Assembly (NCBI RefSeq): GCF_002865645.1
Contig: NW_020194684.1
Span: forward strand, 713,308-777,307
Reading direction: 5' to 3'
Length of the DNA: 64,000 nucleotides
Source of the DNA: Hyaloscypha bicolor E
Taxonomy: Eukaryota; Ascomycota; Leotiomycetes; Helotiales; Hyaloscyphaceae
Shown here: piece by piece, positions 52,015 to 62,257 of the stretch
How the letters are laid out: every line of letters begins with the position of its first letter
Numbering within the stretch: position 1 is the first letter of the stretch
The notes under the pieces: generated by a model
What the model saw: the letters and a program-made list of their open reading frames with translations, nothing else
Databases searched by the model: none
What the model was told of the DNA's origin: nothing
Position numbers and translations under genes: made by a program

Positions 52015-55000
52015 CCTAATAGGATATAAGGCTTATTTTATTAAGATAATATTAGAAGAAGCCTGAATTATATATACTTTATTAGAAAGAGTTAATTTAA
52101 TAATAACTAGTTTTTATAGGTAATTATATATTTATATCTACTTTCTATTATTTTATTTAGGTAATAAATATATATATAGTATCTTTACTACCTTTAGGGT
52201 ACTATTATTTCTTACTATTATACTAATATATACCTATATTATCTATATAAGCCTTTTTAGGCCTTAATAGGTTTAGTAACTATCTCGAGTTTTCTTATTA
52301 TAAATAATAAAAGAGACATATTTCTATTCTATTTATTTCAAGTATTAGTATTATAATCAAATATATCCGGAATTAAATCTATAATTTAATAGTATTATTT
52401 AAGAACAAAACTTACTCTATAGGATATCCGTATAACTTATATCTATTCTTAGTTATATTATTTCCGTATAATATTATTCTGTTCTATAGTTCATTACTTA
52501 ATAGTTTAATCTAGTTATAGCTTTTAGTAGCTTACTTCTAACCCGGATGAAATTAGTTATTAGATATATAGAATAAAAAAGAGGCTGGCTTATAAAGTTA
52601 CTAGAATATAGATATAATAGATTCTATTCTATATACTTTAGAGCTCCAAAAGCTTCTTTATTGGATCTCAGCTATTATACTTTCTATAAGGCTTATAAGA
52701 AGATCTTAATATAATAATAAATAGATATAGTAATATATTTCTTACTTCTATTAAAAAACATCTTAACTAAAGCTTAAGAATAAAAAAGAACTTTATAATA
52801 TAAGAGTATAGTCCTTAGTATTTATAGCTAAATATTAAGTTATCCTTTATAGTTATCTTAATAAGAACCGATTTAGAAACTGTAAATATAATAAGGTTTT
52901 CCTTATTCTACTAATAGTATACTAATTAAGAGAATTAATATTAATAATTAACTCTATATTTATATATACTTACTACTTTTAGAAATAGTAAGATATCCGA
53001 ATTATAATTCTTTAGCTTATAAATAGTTCAAATAACTAGTTCTAGTAATACTACCAGGTTATTTTGTCTTATAGATATAAAAGAGGAGCCTCAAATTAGA
53101 GTTTAATTTCTATAGATCTTCTATTTGCTCTTTGACTTATCTTAAAAATATTTCTTTATAGCTAGGCAGGAATTAAGTAATTAGTTCAGATTAAACAAAT
53201 TTGAAGTTTGGAAGTAGTAGAAGAAAGGTAATAGTTTAGTATTTGAATCTAATAAAAAATCTCAATTAAATATAAAGTTCTCTTATATTCTAATATATAA
53301 TTATATTTATAAAATAATATAATAGTTCCAACTTGTAGTTACTTAAGGCTATAGGAGCAGTTTCAGGAGCTTATTTCTATAATAGACCGAATTCGAGGCA
53401 AGTAATATTAGCGGATCCGGAGAGAATTACAGACTACTATAATAGCTAGTACTACTAAAAGCAAGTAAAACTAGATACTATTATATTATATAGTCTTTAA
53501 ATAAATTATTCTATTACTCTTCCAAATATATCTATAAAATTAATAAGGCTACTTTACTATTAATAATAGTTCTTTTAATTTCTTTTTAATATTATACTAA
53601 TAAGTATAAGTAAGGTATTCCTGTATTTTGGAGTTCTTATATTGCTAAAGTTTACTATATTTTGAATTAGATTATTATAGATTTAATATAAATAATCTTA
53701 AGGTATAGTAGTATTATAAAGTAGTAGACATTTATAATTACTTAACGGAAAATAAAGTTATTATAGAACTAATAATAGTAGTTTTAATTATATAATTAAA
53801 TCTACTAGATTTGAATCTATAAAATTATTATAAGTAGTATTAGTAATTGGGTATACTTATTTAACTAATAGATCCTATTAGTAGTTTAATAGTAAAACAT
53901 TACTATAAGGTTAAATATAATATATAATTTAATATATAGTTATATTTATTTAATTACTATTATACTATTTAACTTTAATTCATCTTTATAATAGTATATA
54001 ATTTATAAAATAAAAGAATATTATAAGCTATTTCAATTACCGAATTAATTATCTTTTATAGCTTTAGTAAAATACCTCGATATATTAAAATCCTAACTAT
54101 TATTATTATCTTAACTTTTATTTACTAAGTAAATATATGAAATTAATCTTAATAAAGATACGGCTTTACTTAAGAAAACATACTATAATTAATTAGGATT
54201 TACCTAAGGTTATATTACGAGACTCACCTGAATATACTATTCTAGTAAATCTAATAAAGGAAATAAGGAGAACTCGAGAGCTTCTTTAGACTATCTCTTA
54301 TTACTTAATAAACCATATAATATAAGAACTTCTAGTATCCGTATTAGAAATACCAAATTATACTAATAGTCTGTAATATATTCCTCTAGCAGACTTTAAT
54401 AGTAGTTATTAGGAACTAGAGAGTTAGCCCGAATAGATAATAATAGGTTAGTTATACCAAGTTTAATATCCCTTTTTAATAATAACCTTATACTATTAAT
54501 ATAAAGCCTATAAGCCGGTATAATATCTAGTAGGTAAGTTATTACTTTAATTATCTATATAGTTTTAGCCTTATATAGTATAAGGCAACTTAAAGAGTTT
54601 TATTTCTCTAATAATTATTATAATCTCTCACTCTTCCGAAGCTAACCTTTTAAACTCTAGGTTAAATATTAAAACATTTATATACTTACTAATAACCTAT
54701 AGCTTATTATTATAGTAATATATATTAAGGATATTAGTAATATTTGGATATTAAATTTAAGTAAATACCTTAAGTATTTATAGTAGTATTAGTAAGAATA
54801 ACTCGCAGATAATAGTAAAATAGAAATAACTTTTCTGATAGTATATAAATATATCCTGGTTTAAATAAATTTTATAGATAAATATATAATCTTTTTTCGG
54901 ATCCTTAAACTCAATTCTTAGTAAATATCTAAATTTCTATTATCTAATAGTTACTATAGGTACTAACTTGGAGTCTAATAGACTACTAAAATAAAAGAGT

Positions 55001-55119
55001 TCTACTTTTTTTACTAATAAAGTATTCTAGAGGCCTATATTAATCTAATAAGCTATTAGAAAATAGTTAGTAAATTAGCTAAGAGAAATTAACTTCTAAA
55101 ATTCAATTTATTAATTCTA
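52015..55119. other. Unresolved RIP-degraded sequence
   Basis: No nameable gene. A forward register near 54200-54640 (RDSPEYTILVNLIKEIRRT, LADFNSSY*ELES, SFISLIIIIISHSSEANLLNS) looks like a gene remnant. Near 53160-53260 KFEVWK-like charged text appears. No element ends, RNA genes or long repeats seen. Confidence 0.25.
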
Positions 55120-56480
55120 AACTATAAGTATCTCTTCTAAGAAGCTCAATTTTTGGCTACTAAGATAATACGGAACCAGATTAAGCTATTAGTTAGCTAG
55201 CCTCTTATATAAATCTATAGTAAATAAAATCCAGATTCCGTATCTAAAAGATTATTTATAATAGATCCGATACCTAATATAATTCCTGAAAGCAAAAAGA
55301 TATTTATAATAGACTAGAGATCTTACTCGATTCTACTACCTAACCTTTACCTGACTTCAAGTATCTATAGTAATAATATATCTATAATAACCGGTCTGGT
55401 TTATAAAGTCTCGGAAGAAATAAGAATATAAGAATACTATATAATTATATATTATATAAGAGAGAATTAGGTACTTAAAGATAAGATTATACTTTACTAG
55501 ATAGTATAAACTAGAATAATTATACTAGTAAATAAAGTTATATAAGCCATTACGATTATTGAAAAGAGTTTTATTATAGTTAATATAAGTATAGCAAATA
55601 TAGAAAAAGACTAGTTAGTATTCTAGGGTATTTATAAAGAGTCTCTAGGTTTATACTTATTCTAGCTCTAAATATTACTTATTATAAATTCACTAAATAT
55701 ATTATAATCTATATAGTTTAGATTTATATATAAATCCGGAGCTTATAAAGATAATTAGATATATAAGAGTTATAGGATAGGCAGAGTAATATTTAGTATT
55801 TAGCTATATTAGTTCTAAGAATAAAAGGCTATCTATTATTAAGATATATATTAGCTAAAGAATAAAGAATTAGAAGGCTATTATTAGAACAGGTATTAAA
55901 TAAAGAGTAAAGAGTTAGAAGAGAATTATAGCTGGAATAAAGAGCTATTTAATAGTTATAATACTTCTTTAAGAATTCTTCTATTAAAAATCTCAAACCG
56001 GTCTATTCTTTCTATATTTCTAATAAGTATTCTAGATCAAATTATTAATAGAAGTTCTTTTAAAAGGAAGTTAAGTATATGTCTTGGTTTCTTCTAAACT
56101 ATTTTTGAAATTAGTAATTATCTAATAAAAGTTTGAAAAATATATATATAGTCTATATATTATTAAGTCTACTTTTAGAATTAGCTATTATTTACTAATA
56201 GTAAAATACTTATACTATAAGTATATTATTTATTCGCTTTTTTAATTTATTATAGTATCGAAAAAGTACTACTAATTCGGAAGAATTCGGGAAAGGGGTT
56301 TACTAATAAATCTAGAAATAGATCAGAAATAGATATTAGAGAATAGGGTACTAAGCTTATATAGGATACTAAAGTCCGGCTATTTACTAAGGCTAGATAT
56401 CCTCTAAGTAGTTACTTTCGGATTCCCATTATTTATATTAATAAAAAGCTATAAAATCGGAGGTTTTATTAAAGTTTAAT
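55120..56480 (+). pseudogene. Unidentified coding relic, ~450 codons
   Basis: A single register holds from 55120 to about 56480: NYKYLF*EAQFLATKIIRNQ, RLFIIDPIPNIIPESKKIFI (55246-55305), RSYSILLPNLYLTSSIYSNN, ITGLVYKVSEEIRI*EYY (near 55390), LKDKIILY, ITIIEKSFIIVNISIANIEKD (55549-55611), GIYKESLGLYLF*L, KSGAYKDN*IYKSYRIGRVIF (55732-55794), KNKELEGYY*NRY*IKSKELEENYSWNKELF, FEISNYLIKV and SGKGFTNKSRNRSE (56287-56328). Charged and hydrophobic residues alternate as in a folded protein and stops are of the RIP type. I do not recognise the family. The Lys/Glu-rich KELE repeats near 55870-55950 suggest a helical hinge. Confidence 0.42.
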
Positions 56481-56689
56481 ATATTATCTAAGAGAAAGAT
56501 ATAGTAGATTATAAAATAGTACTATTTTTATCTTATATAATAGCTAGTACCCGAATAGTAATTATATATAGAATCTATAATCCTCTATCTAAATTCATTT
56601 AGGGGTTATAAATAAGGAATATATATAGATTTTTCTTTTCTAAGAAATTAGTACTAAAAAGCTAATAGGGCTAAAAAGTAATACTAGTA

Positions 56690-56850
56690 ATAAATAATAC
56701 CGGTATATAATTAGATATAGGAACTAAAAGATACCGGTATATAAAGAAATATAGATACTAAAAGATACTAGTAAAGATACTAGTAAAGAGATATAGGTAA
56801 TAAAAGATAATACTAGTATATAAAAAATATAGGTACTAAAAGAAATAGTT
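56690..56850. repeat. Degenerate short tandem repeat (agatactagtaaa type)
   Basis: Variants of ATAGGTACTAAAAGATACYGGTATATAAA recur about five times (ACTAAAAGATAC, AAGATACTAGT, AATACTAGTATATAAA). The forward frame reads as RYRYIKKYRYQK-like basic repeats; coding status unsure. Confidence 0.45.
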
Positions 56851-57339
56851 AGTATCCTAGAAGAAATCTCAGCCGATCTTTTTTAAGTAATAAGTATTAC
56901 TAATAATATAATATCTAAATATTATTTATTATTAATTCCAAATATTACTATTATTAATAAGAAATACTAGAATTAGTATCTCTAGTATAGAAATATATAT
57001 ATTACGAATACTTATTAGCTGCAATTATAGACCTTATTTAGAGATATTAGATATAGTTAGAATTATAGCTATAAATAGCCTTAAAAATTATTTTTATAAT
57101 ATCTTATTTAATTACTATATTATTTAAGGCTTGTATTATAGCCTCGAAATTCTATAGTAAAGATTACTACCTATAATAGATCTCTATATTATTAAACCGA
57201 TTATATTATTCCTAGAAATATTAAGTATAAATAGTATTTTATTATTGTTTTTAGAACTAGAAGTTAGAGTTTTCTATATATTTCCCAAAACTTAAGTTAA
57301 TCTAATTTACTCAGGTTATTATACTATATCCTAAGGTTT

Positions 57340-58020
57340 AGCCTTTAGCTCTATATCTCGATATTATAAATGAAAAGCTTTATAAACTCCGTAAAAAGCT
57401 CGATTAATTAGAGATTAGGTAATTCAAATAGCAAATATAATACTAGGCCAAGATATAGAGAAGTTAAACCTTCTAATAAGGTTTTAAAGTTTAATAATAG
57501 AAGTATATATCTATATCTAAAGAATATAACTATAAAATGGCTATACTTTAATAGAACCTTAAACTTACCGAAAAACTTATATTAACCCAGAAAAAGATAA
57601 TAGATACTTAAGGTTAATAATAGTAATCTAAAAGCTATTCTATTCCGGTAAGTCTATTACTATCCAATTATAATAACTAAAATTAGTTCTATCTACCCTA
57701 CTAGTTCTACTATTAATTATTATATAACTATAATTTCATTATAGATTCTACTAGTCTTTACTAGATTAATAACTATAACTATAATATTGGGACCTCTATA
57801 AATAGTTCCTATAATCTATAGCTAGTAATATCTAATCCGGTCCTTAAGTTTAACTAATAGATATCTAACTTATTTATATTATTTATATTATATCCTATAT
57901 TTACTAAGCGGGATATTCCGGTTCCTACTAATATTAGTAAAGGTATAAAGAGGGCCTTAAAGAATAAGGAAATAAAGTCTAATAAAAAGTAGAGAATAAA
58001 ATAATTACTATTATAAAATA
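57340..58020 (+). pseudogene. Glutamine-rich coiled-coil protein with basic patch, RIP-degraded
   Basis: The register from 57357 reads LDIINEKLYKLRKKLD*LEIR*, a leucine-heptad helix, then many clustered stops (*F**QI*Y*AKI*RS*) interpreted as RIP-hit Gln/Arg codons, SISKEYNYKMAIL**NLKLTEKLILTQKKIIDT* (near 57515-57610), SKSYSIPVSLLLSNYNN, IGTSINSSYNL*LVISNPVLKFN, and YPIFTKRDIPVPTNISKGIK followed by RALKNKEIKSNKK*RIK (57955-58000), a basic cluster like a bipartite nuclear signal. The stop density is high only in the Gln-rich part, as expected if CAA/CAG were converted. The family is not recognised; possibly a nuclear protein. Confidence 0.42.
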
Positions 58021-58989
58021 GATATAATTCCTATTTATTATAGTATAAGATTTCTTTTAGATACTATATATTTCTTCTATATATTAGTTTTATAATTTAA
58101 GTTTTATTTCTTTAATAGTAATATATATAATAGTAAATAACTTATATAGTAATATAGTAATATATATAGTAATTACTAGCCAGATATACTTTAAGTCTAT
58201 CTATAGGAAAACCAGTTCTAATAGAGTTCTATAAACTTCCTTTTCTAATACCTATTTTCTATCGTTTCTCCTATATTATTTCACTTATAAATATATTAGT
58301 ACCGAACTTACTATATCCGGTAGATTATCTCTATTATAGATAGCTTTTATTACTCTAGTTATTTATAATAAACCAAGCTATATACCAAGGCCTCTATAGA
58401 TAGATTATCTTAATTCAATCCAGTTAATAGGATTATTAACCTTTATTATAATTTGACTATAGTAATAGAAATAATCCCTTAATAACTATAAGAATCTAAG
58501 TAATACCTAATTCCTAGTTTATAAAAAAGAATTATATAATTATAGAAAAAAAACAGTAGCCTTAACTATAAGATAGTATATTACTAAGATATAGAATAAT
58601 ATTAGAAAAAATTTCGAGATAATATAATATAATTAAAGAATAACTTTAAAAAAGCTATATTAAAATTAGATAGAACCTAGTAAAAAGTTTATTCTAAATA
58701 GATTTAATTAAGGTAAAGAAGTAAAGCAAATATTTAGAATAATTTTCAAATTCATCTGGTAGTTTAAGGCTTTAAGAAGCTTTAGAAATAGAAAATTTAT
58801 AATATATAATACCAAATTACTTATAAGTAGTCTCGGATAATATAGTATAATAGATTCTTTAAAATTCACTTAATAAGAAAATATATTTAATTAATACCCG
58901 AATTTTAATATAATAATTTATTTATTAATAACCCCGATTAAAAAAGTTTACTAAAACGGCTATTAAGATACCGAAGAGTACTAGTAAGG
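58021..58989. other. Unresolved RIP-degraded sequence
   Basis: No nameable gene. Forward text such as IYKASIDRLS*FNPVNRIINL near 58400 and FRDNIIQLKNNFKKAILKLD near 58615 suggests coding remnants leading into the tandem array, but register changes prevent a call. Confidence 0.28.
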
Positions 58990-59780
58990 TTTATTAGCTT
59001 GAGGTAAGCGGCTACTATAGAACTAGCTATTTACTAAAAAGGTAATAGATATAGTATCTTAAACAGGATATAAAAGTATATTAGCAGAAATGGCTCTTTA
59101 TTAGTAGAGATATAGTAGTAAAACTAGCTATATAGGGGATAATATAAAAGTATAATAGCAGAAATAGAAGAGAATATAAAAGTATAATACAAGAAACGGC
59201 TTTTTAGAAAAAGGTAATATAATAGATATAGTTCTCTAGAAAAGAATATAAAAATATAGTATAAGAACTAGCTACTTAATAAAAGAGGATATAAGAATTA
59301 GATATAAGAAATAACTATTTCGAAAAAAGGTATAGTAGTAGATATAGTCTCTAGAAGAGAATTAAAAGATATAAAACAAGAAATAGCTGCTTTTTTAGAA
59401 GAGAATATAAAAGTATACTATAAGAACTTACTACTTGAAAGAAAGATAAGATAGCAGATATAGTATTTCAGAAAAGGATACAAATATATAAAGCAAGAAG
59501 TAATTACTTAATAAAAGAGGATATAAAGATATAGAATAAAAAACAGCTTTTTGGAAGAAAGATATAATAGCTAATATAACTTCTTTAAAAGAAGTTATAA
59601 AGGTATAGTATAAGAAACGGCTACTTAATAAAGAAAATATAAAGATATAGAGTAAGAAACGGCTTCTTGAAAGAAAGATATAATAGCTAATATAATTCCC
59701 CTAAAAGAAGTTACAAAAATATAGTATAAGAAACGGCTTCTTGGAAGAAAGAAGTATAGTAATAGAAATAGTTATTTTTA
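58990..59780 (+). repeat. Tandem array of ~37-38-bp units, about 20 copies, inverse of 25140-25652
   Basis: Degenerate units of two alternating types: GAAAGAAAGGTATAATAGCTAATATAG and AAGAGGATATAAAGATATAG followed by AGTAAGAAACGGCTTCTT. The forward frame gives runs like KKGIVVDIVSRRE, LKDIKQEIAAFLEE and short K-G-Y-K motifs, so the array may have coded a repeat protein with 12-13-residue units. The same units, in the opposite orientation, form 25140-25652. Flanks of the two arrays do not match. Confidence 0.65.
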
Positions 59781-60113
59781 ATAGAAGGAGTAACCTGAGA
59801 TCTGGAGAGTTATTTCTGAATTATTTAATAAAGCAAGTATTTACTAGAGCTTAATAATATTAATAAGAGTATCCCAGATATATTAGAAATGGGTTTTTTG
59901 AAATAATATTTATAATATAGAAATTCAGGAAATAGCTTATTATTTTTAGTAGCCGAATATACTAGTTAGAAAAAGTTAGGAAATTGCTTTTACTATTTTT
60001 ATTCTCAAGAGAGAAAGAAATATATATTAAAATAATAATTACTATTTAGAAATATATATCTTTTTGCCTTTATTATTATATTATTATATTACTAAAACTA
60101 GACCAAAATAACT
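59781..60113. other. Spacer between tandem array and MADS-like relic
   Basis: A forward register (EGVT*DLESYF*II**SKYLLELNN) continues out of the array for about 100 bases and may be the C-terminus of the repeat protein. The rest shows nothing supportable. Confidence 0.3.
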
Positions 60114-60476
60114 ATAGCCAAGAAATATAAAAAATACTAAGAGAAGTTTAGAAAGAGAACTAGAAGCCTCTTTAATAAGGTAAAAAAGCTAGTACTAGAT
60201 ACTAATACTTTTATTACTCTTATTATTTATAATAGAGCTAATAGAATCCGGTTCTTTAAATTATTAAATAGCCTTTATTAGCCCTATTTAATTATAGATC
60301 TTATTATAAATAGTAAGATATCTTAATATATATAATACTTTATACTAACTAATAACTAAAAGAGAAATACCTTTTAGATACTTATAAATACCTTTAGAAG
60401 TATATTATTTCCGGCTACTAGAAAGAAATAGAAAACGAGAATAGTTCGGCTCTAATAGTTAAGAATAGGGAATTAG
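60114..60476 (+). pseudogene. Short MADS-box (SRF-type)-like protein, RIP-degraded
   Basis: The likely start is ATA at 60114 (ATA GCC AAG, originally ATG). The sequence AKKYKKY*EKFRKRTRSLF, then NKVKKLVLDTNTFITLIIYN and RANRIRFF, follows the MADS-box layout: a basic N-terminal helix with 'KRxxxLFxKxxEL', an Asp-containing turn ('DTD-F') and a hydrophobic strand 'ALII-N---R-R-F'. It continues LLNSLY*PYLIIDLI and ends about 121 codons from the start, typical of the short MADS-like proteins found in multiple copies in some Pezizomycotina. These are presumed DNA-binding factors. Only a handful of stops occur. I rate this plausible, not proven. Confidence 0.45.
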
Positions 60477-60515
60477 CTATAAAAAATATTCGAGTAATAA
60501 GGGTAGCCTCTATAA

Positions 60516-61106
60516 AAAAAACAGACTAGATTAGATAATACTTTAATAGTTAATATATACTATATAAATAAGGAAGTTGAGATCCGTATAAATATACCAA
60601 AAAATAAAGTAATTAAGAGAGTTAAATCGAGAGAGACTATAGTTAATATATCTAATAATATAGTAGCTAATATATCTGGGAAGTCGGGTAATTCAGTAAT
60701 TACTATACTTTATAAATCGGATTACTTAATATTTAAGTAATTGGATTATATAAAAGTCGATTTACTTAGTAATTTATATAATAGAATATTTAATATAGAT
60801 AGGAAACTAGATGAAATAATAGCAGAACTTGGGAAATCTAATAATATAATAGTTAATACTATTAGAGAATTAAATAATAAAATACTAGATATACTTATAG
60901 AAGCGGATAAAGTAATAGATATACTTAGGGAGTTAGTAGCTATTAATATATATAATATAGCTAAAATAGATCCTATAACCTTTAATTATAATATAATGGA
61001 TTTAGATATAGTAGAGGGAAAAAATAATATAGAAATTAATAGGATTGAAATATTCGGGAGAGGTAACTTAATAGAAGCAGCTATTACTCTTTCTATACTA
61101 AGCTAA
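60516..61106 (+). pseudogene. Nearly open frame, Ile/Asp/Glu-rich helical protein, one stop
   Basis: One register is open from 60516 to 61106 apart from a single TAA at 60738-60740 (likely a former CAA); TAA ends it after SILS. Residues after the break include LLSNLYNRIFNIDRKLDEII, NTIRELNNKILDILIEADK, VIDILRELVAINIYNIAKID, DLDIVEGKNNIEINRIEIFG. Heptad-like Ile/Leu spacing suggests helices. Without ATG it could start at TTG 60741 or further upstream; neither is supported by a start context. I do not recognise it, and its alternating Asp/Val-Ile pattern could also be the shadow of a gene on the other strand. Confidence 0.35.
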
Positions 61107-62257
61107 TATAATATTCCTCTATTCTTTAATAATCCTGGCAGTTGGCAGGTAATTAATTAGCTAAGGATACTGCTTCCAAATAGTCAAGAAGATTAGGGAA
61201 TAGCTAAATTAAAGCTTTTAATAAGAATAGATTAAAAGAAGCTACTTAATAGATAGGATTGGGTTTTTTTAGAAGAAATAGATATTATTATATAGATAGT
61301 AGAGCTTCTGGTAATACTATAATTATTAGGGTCTATATATAGATGCAGTTAGTACTAGAATTAGCTCTTTACTAGGATAAATAAACTCAATTTCTTCTTA
61401 GCTTCTAATTATTAAACGTTTATTTATATCCTGATTTTATTATTATAATATTAATACTCTTGAAATAAGGTTAAGGTATAGAGTTCAGACACCTTATATA
61501 ACTAATATAACTATAATATAAGAGGTATAGTAATATAATAGTCCGGTTTTAGATTAATTTTCTAAAGATATATAACTAATAAATATAACTATTACTTCTA
61601 ATATAGTTTTCAATCCAGTATAATATCTCGGTAGTAATAGATATAAAAGGTATTTAAGCTACTAGAATTACTGAAAATTATAGTAATCCCAATTATATTA
61701 TAAATTCATTTATATTACTCTATTTATTTTACTATATAAAGATTGGCTATTAGGCTACTATTTACTTTATCTGGCTATTAGACTCAATATCTTAATTAAT
61801 TATATTCCTAGCTATAATTATTATACTTTTTATAATATTCCCCTTTTTTTATATAATTATTTATATTTTCTTTACTAAGCCTTTTTCGAATCCTATCTTT
61901 ATTATATATCTCTATTCCAGGTAGGCCCTTATCTCTTTTATAATAACTCTTTACTAATATAGTTCTCTTAGCTTACTATTTGTAATCCTTTAGTATAAAC
62001 CTATATAAGATAGAAAGAATTATATTCTTCTATTTAAATTAGTTATAACCTTTAATCTTCTTATATTTCTTATCTTTCTTCTCTAAAAACAAATCTATTA
62101 CTAGTATAGTATTCCTATATTAGATATTAAATAAGGGAATCTCAAGATAGCAAATATTAATAATGTTTTAATAAGGCTTATAGCTAGAGACAATAGGCAA
62201 ATCAAGTATTATAACCCTATTACTATACTAGAGACTTGCTAACTCTAGATAATACAG
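61107..62257. other. Unresolved stretch with a probable 3' splice site
   Basis: No gene recognised. At 62234-62257 CTTGCTAACTCTAGATAATACAG has a branch-point (GCTAAC) and acceptor (ACAG) arrangement and precedes the long frame at 62258, so part of this stretch may be intron or an upstream exon of that gene. C/T-rich words occur near 61835-61960. Confidence 0.35.
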
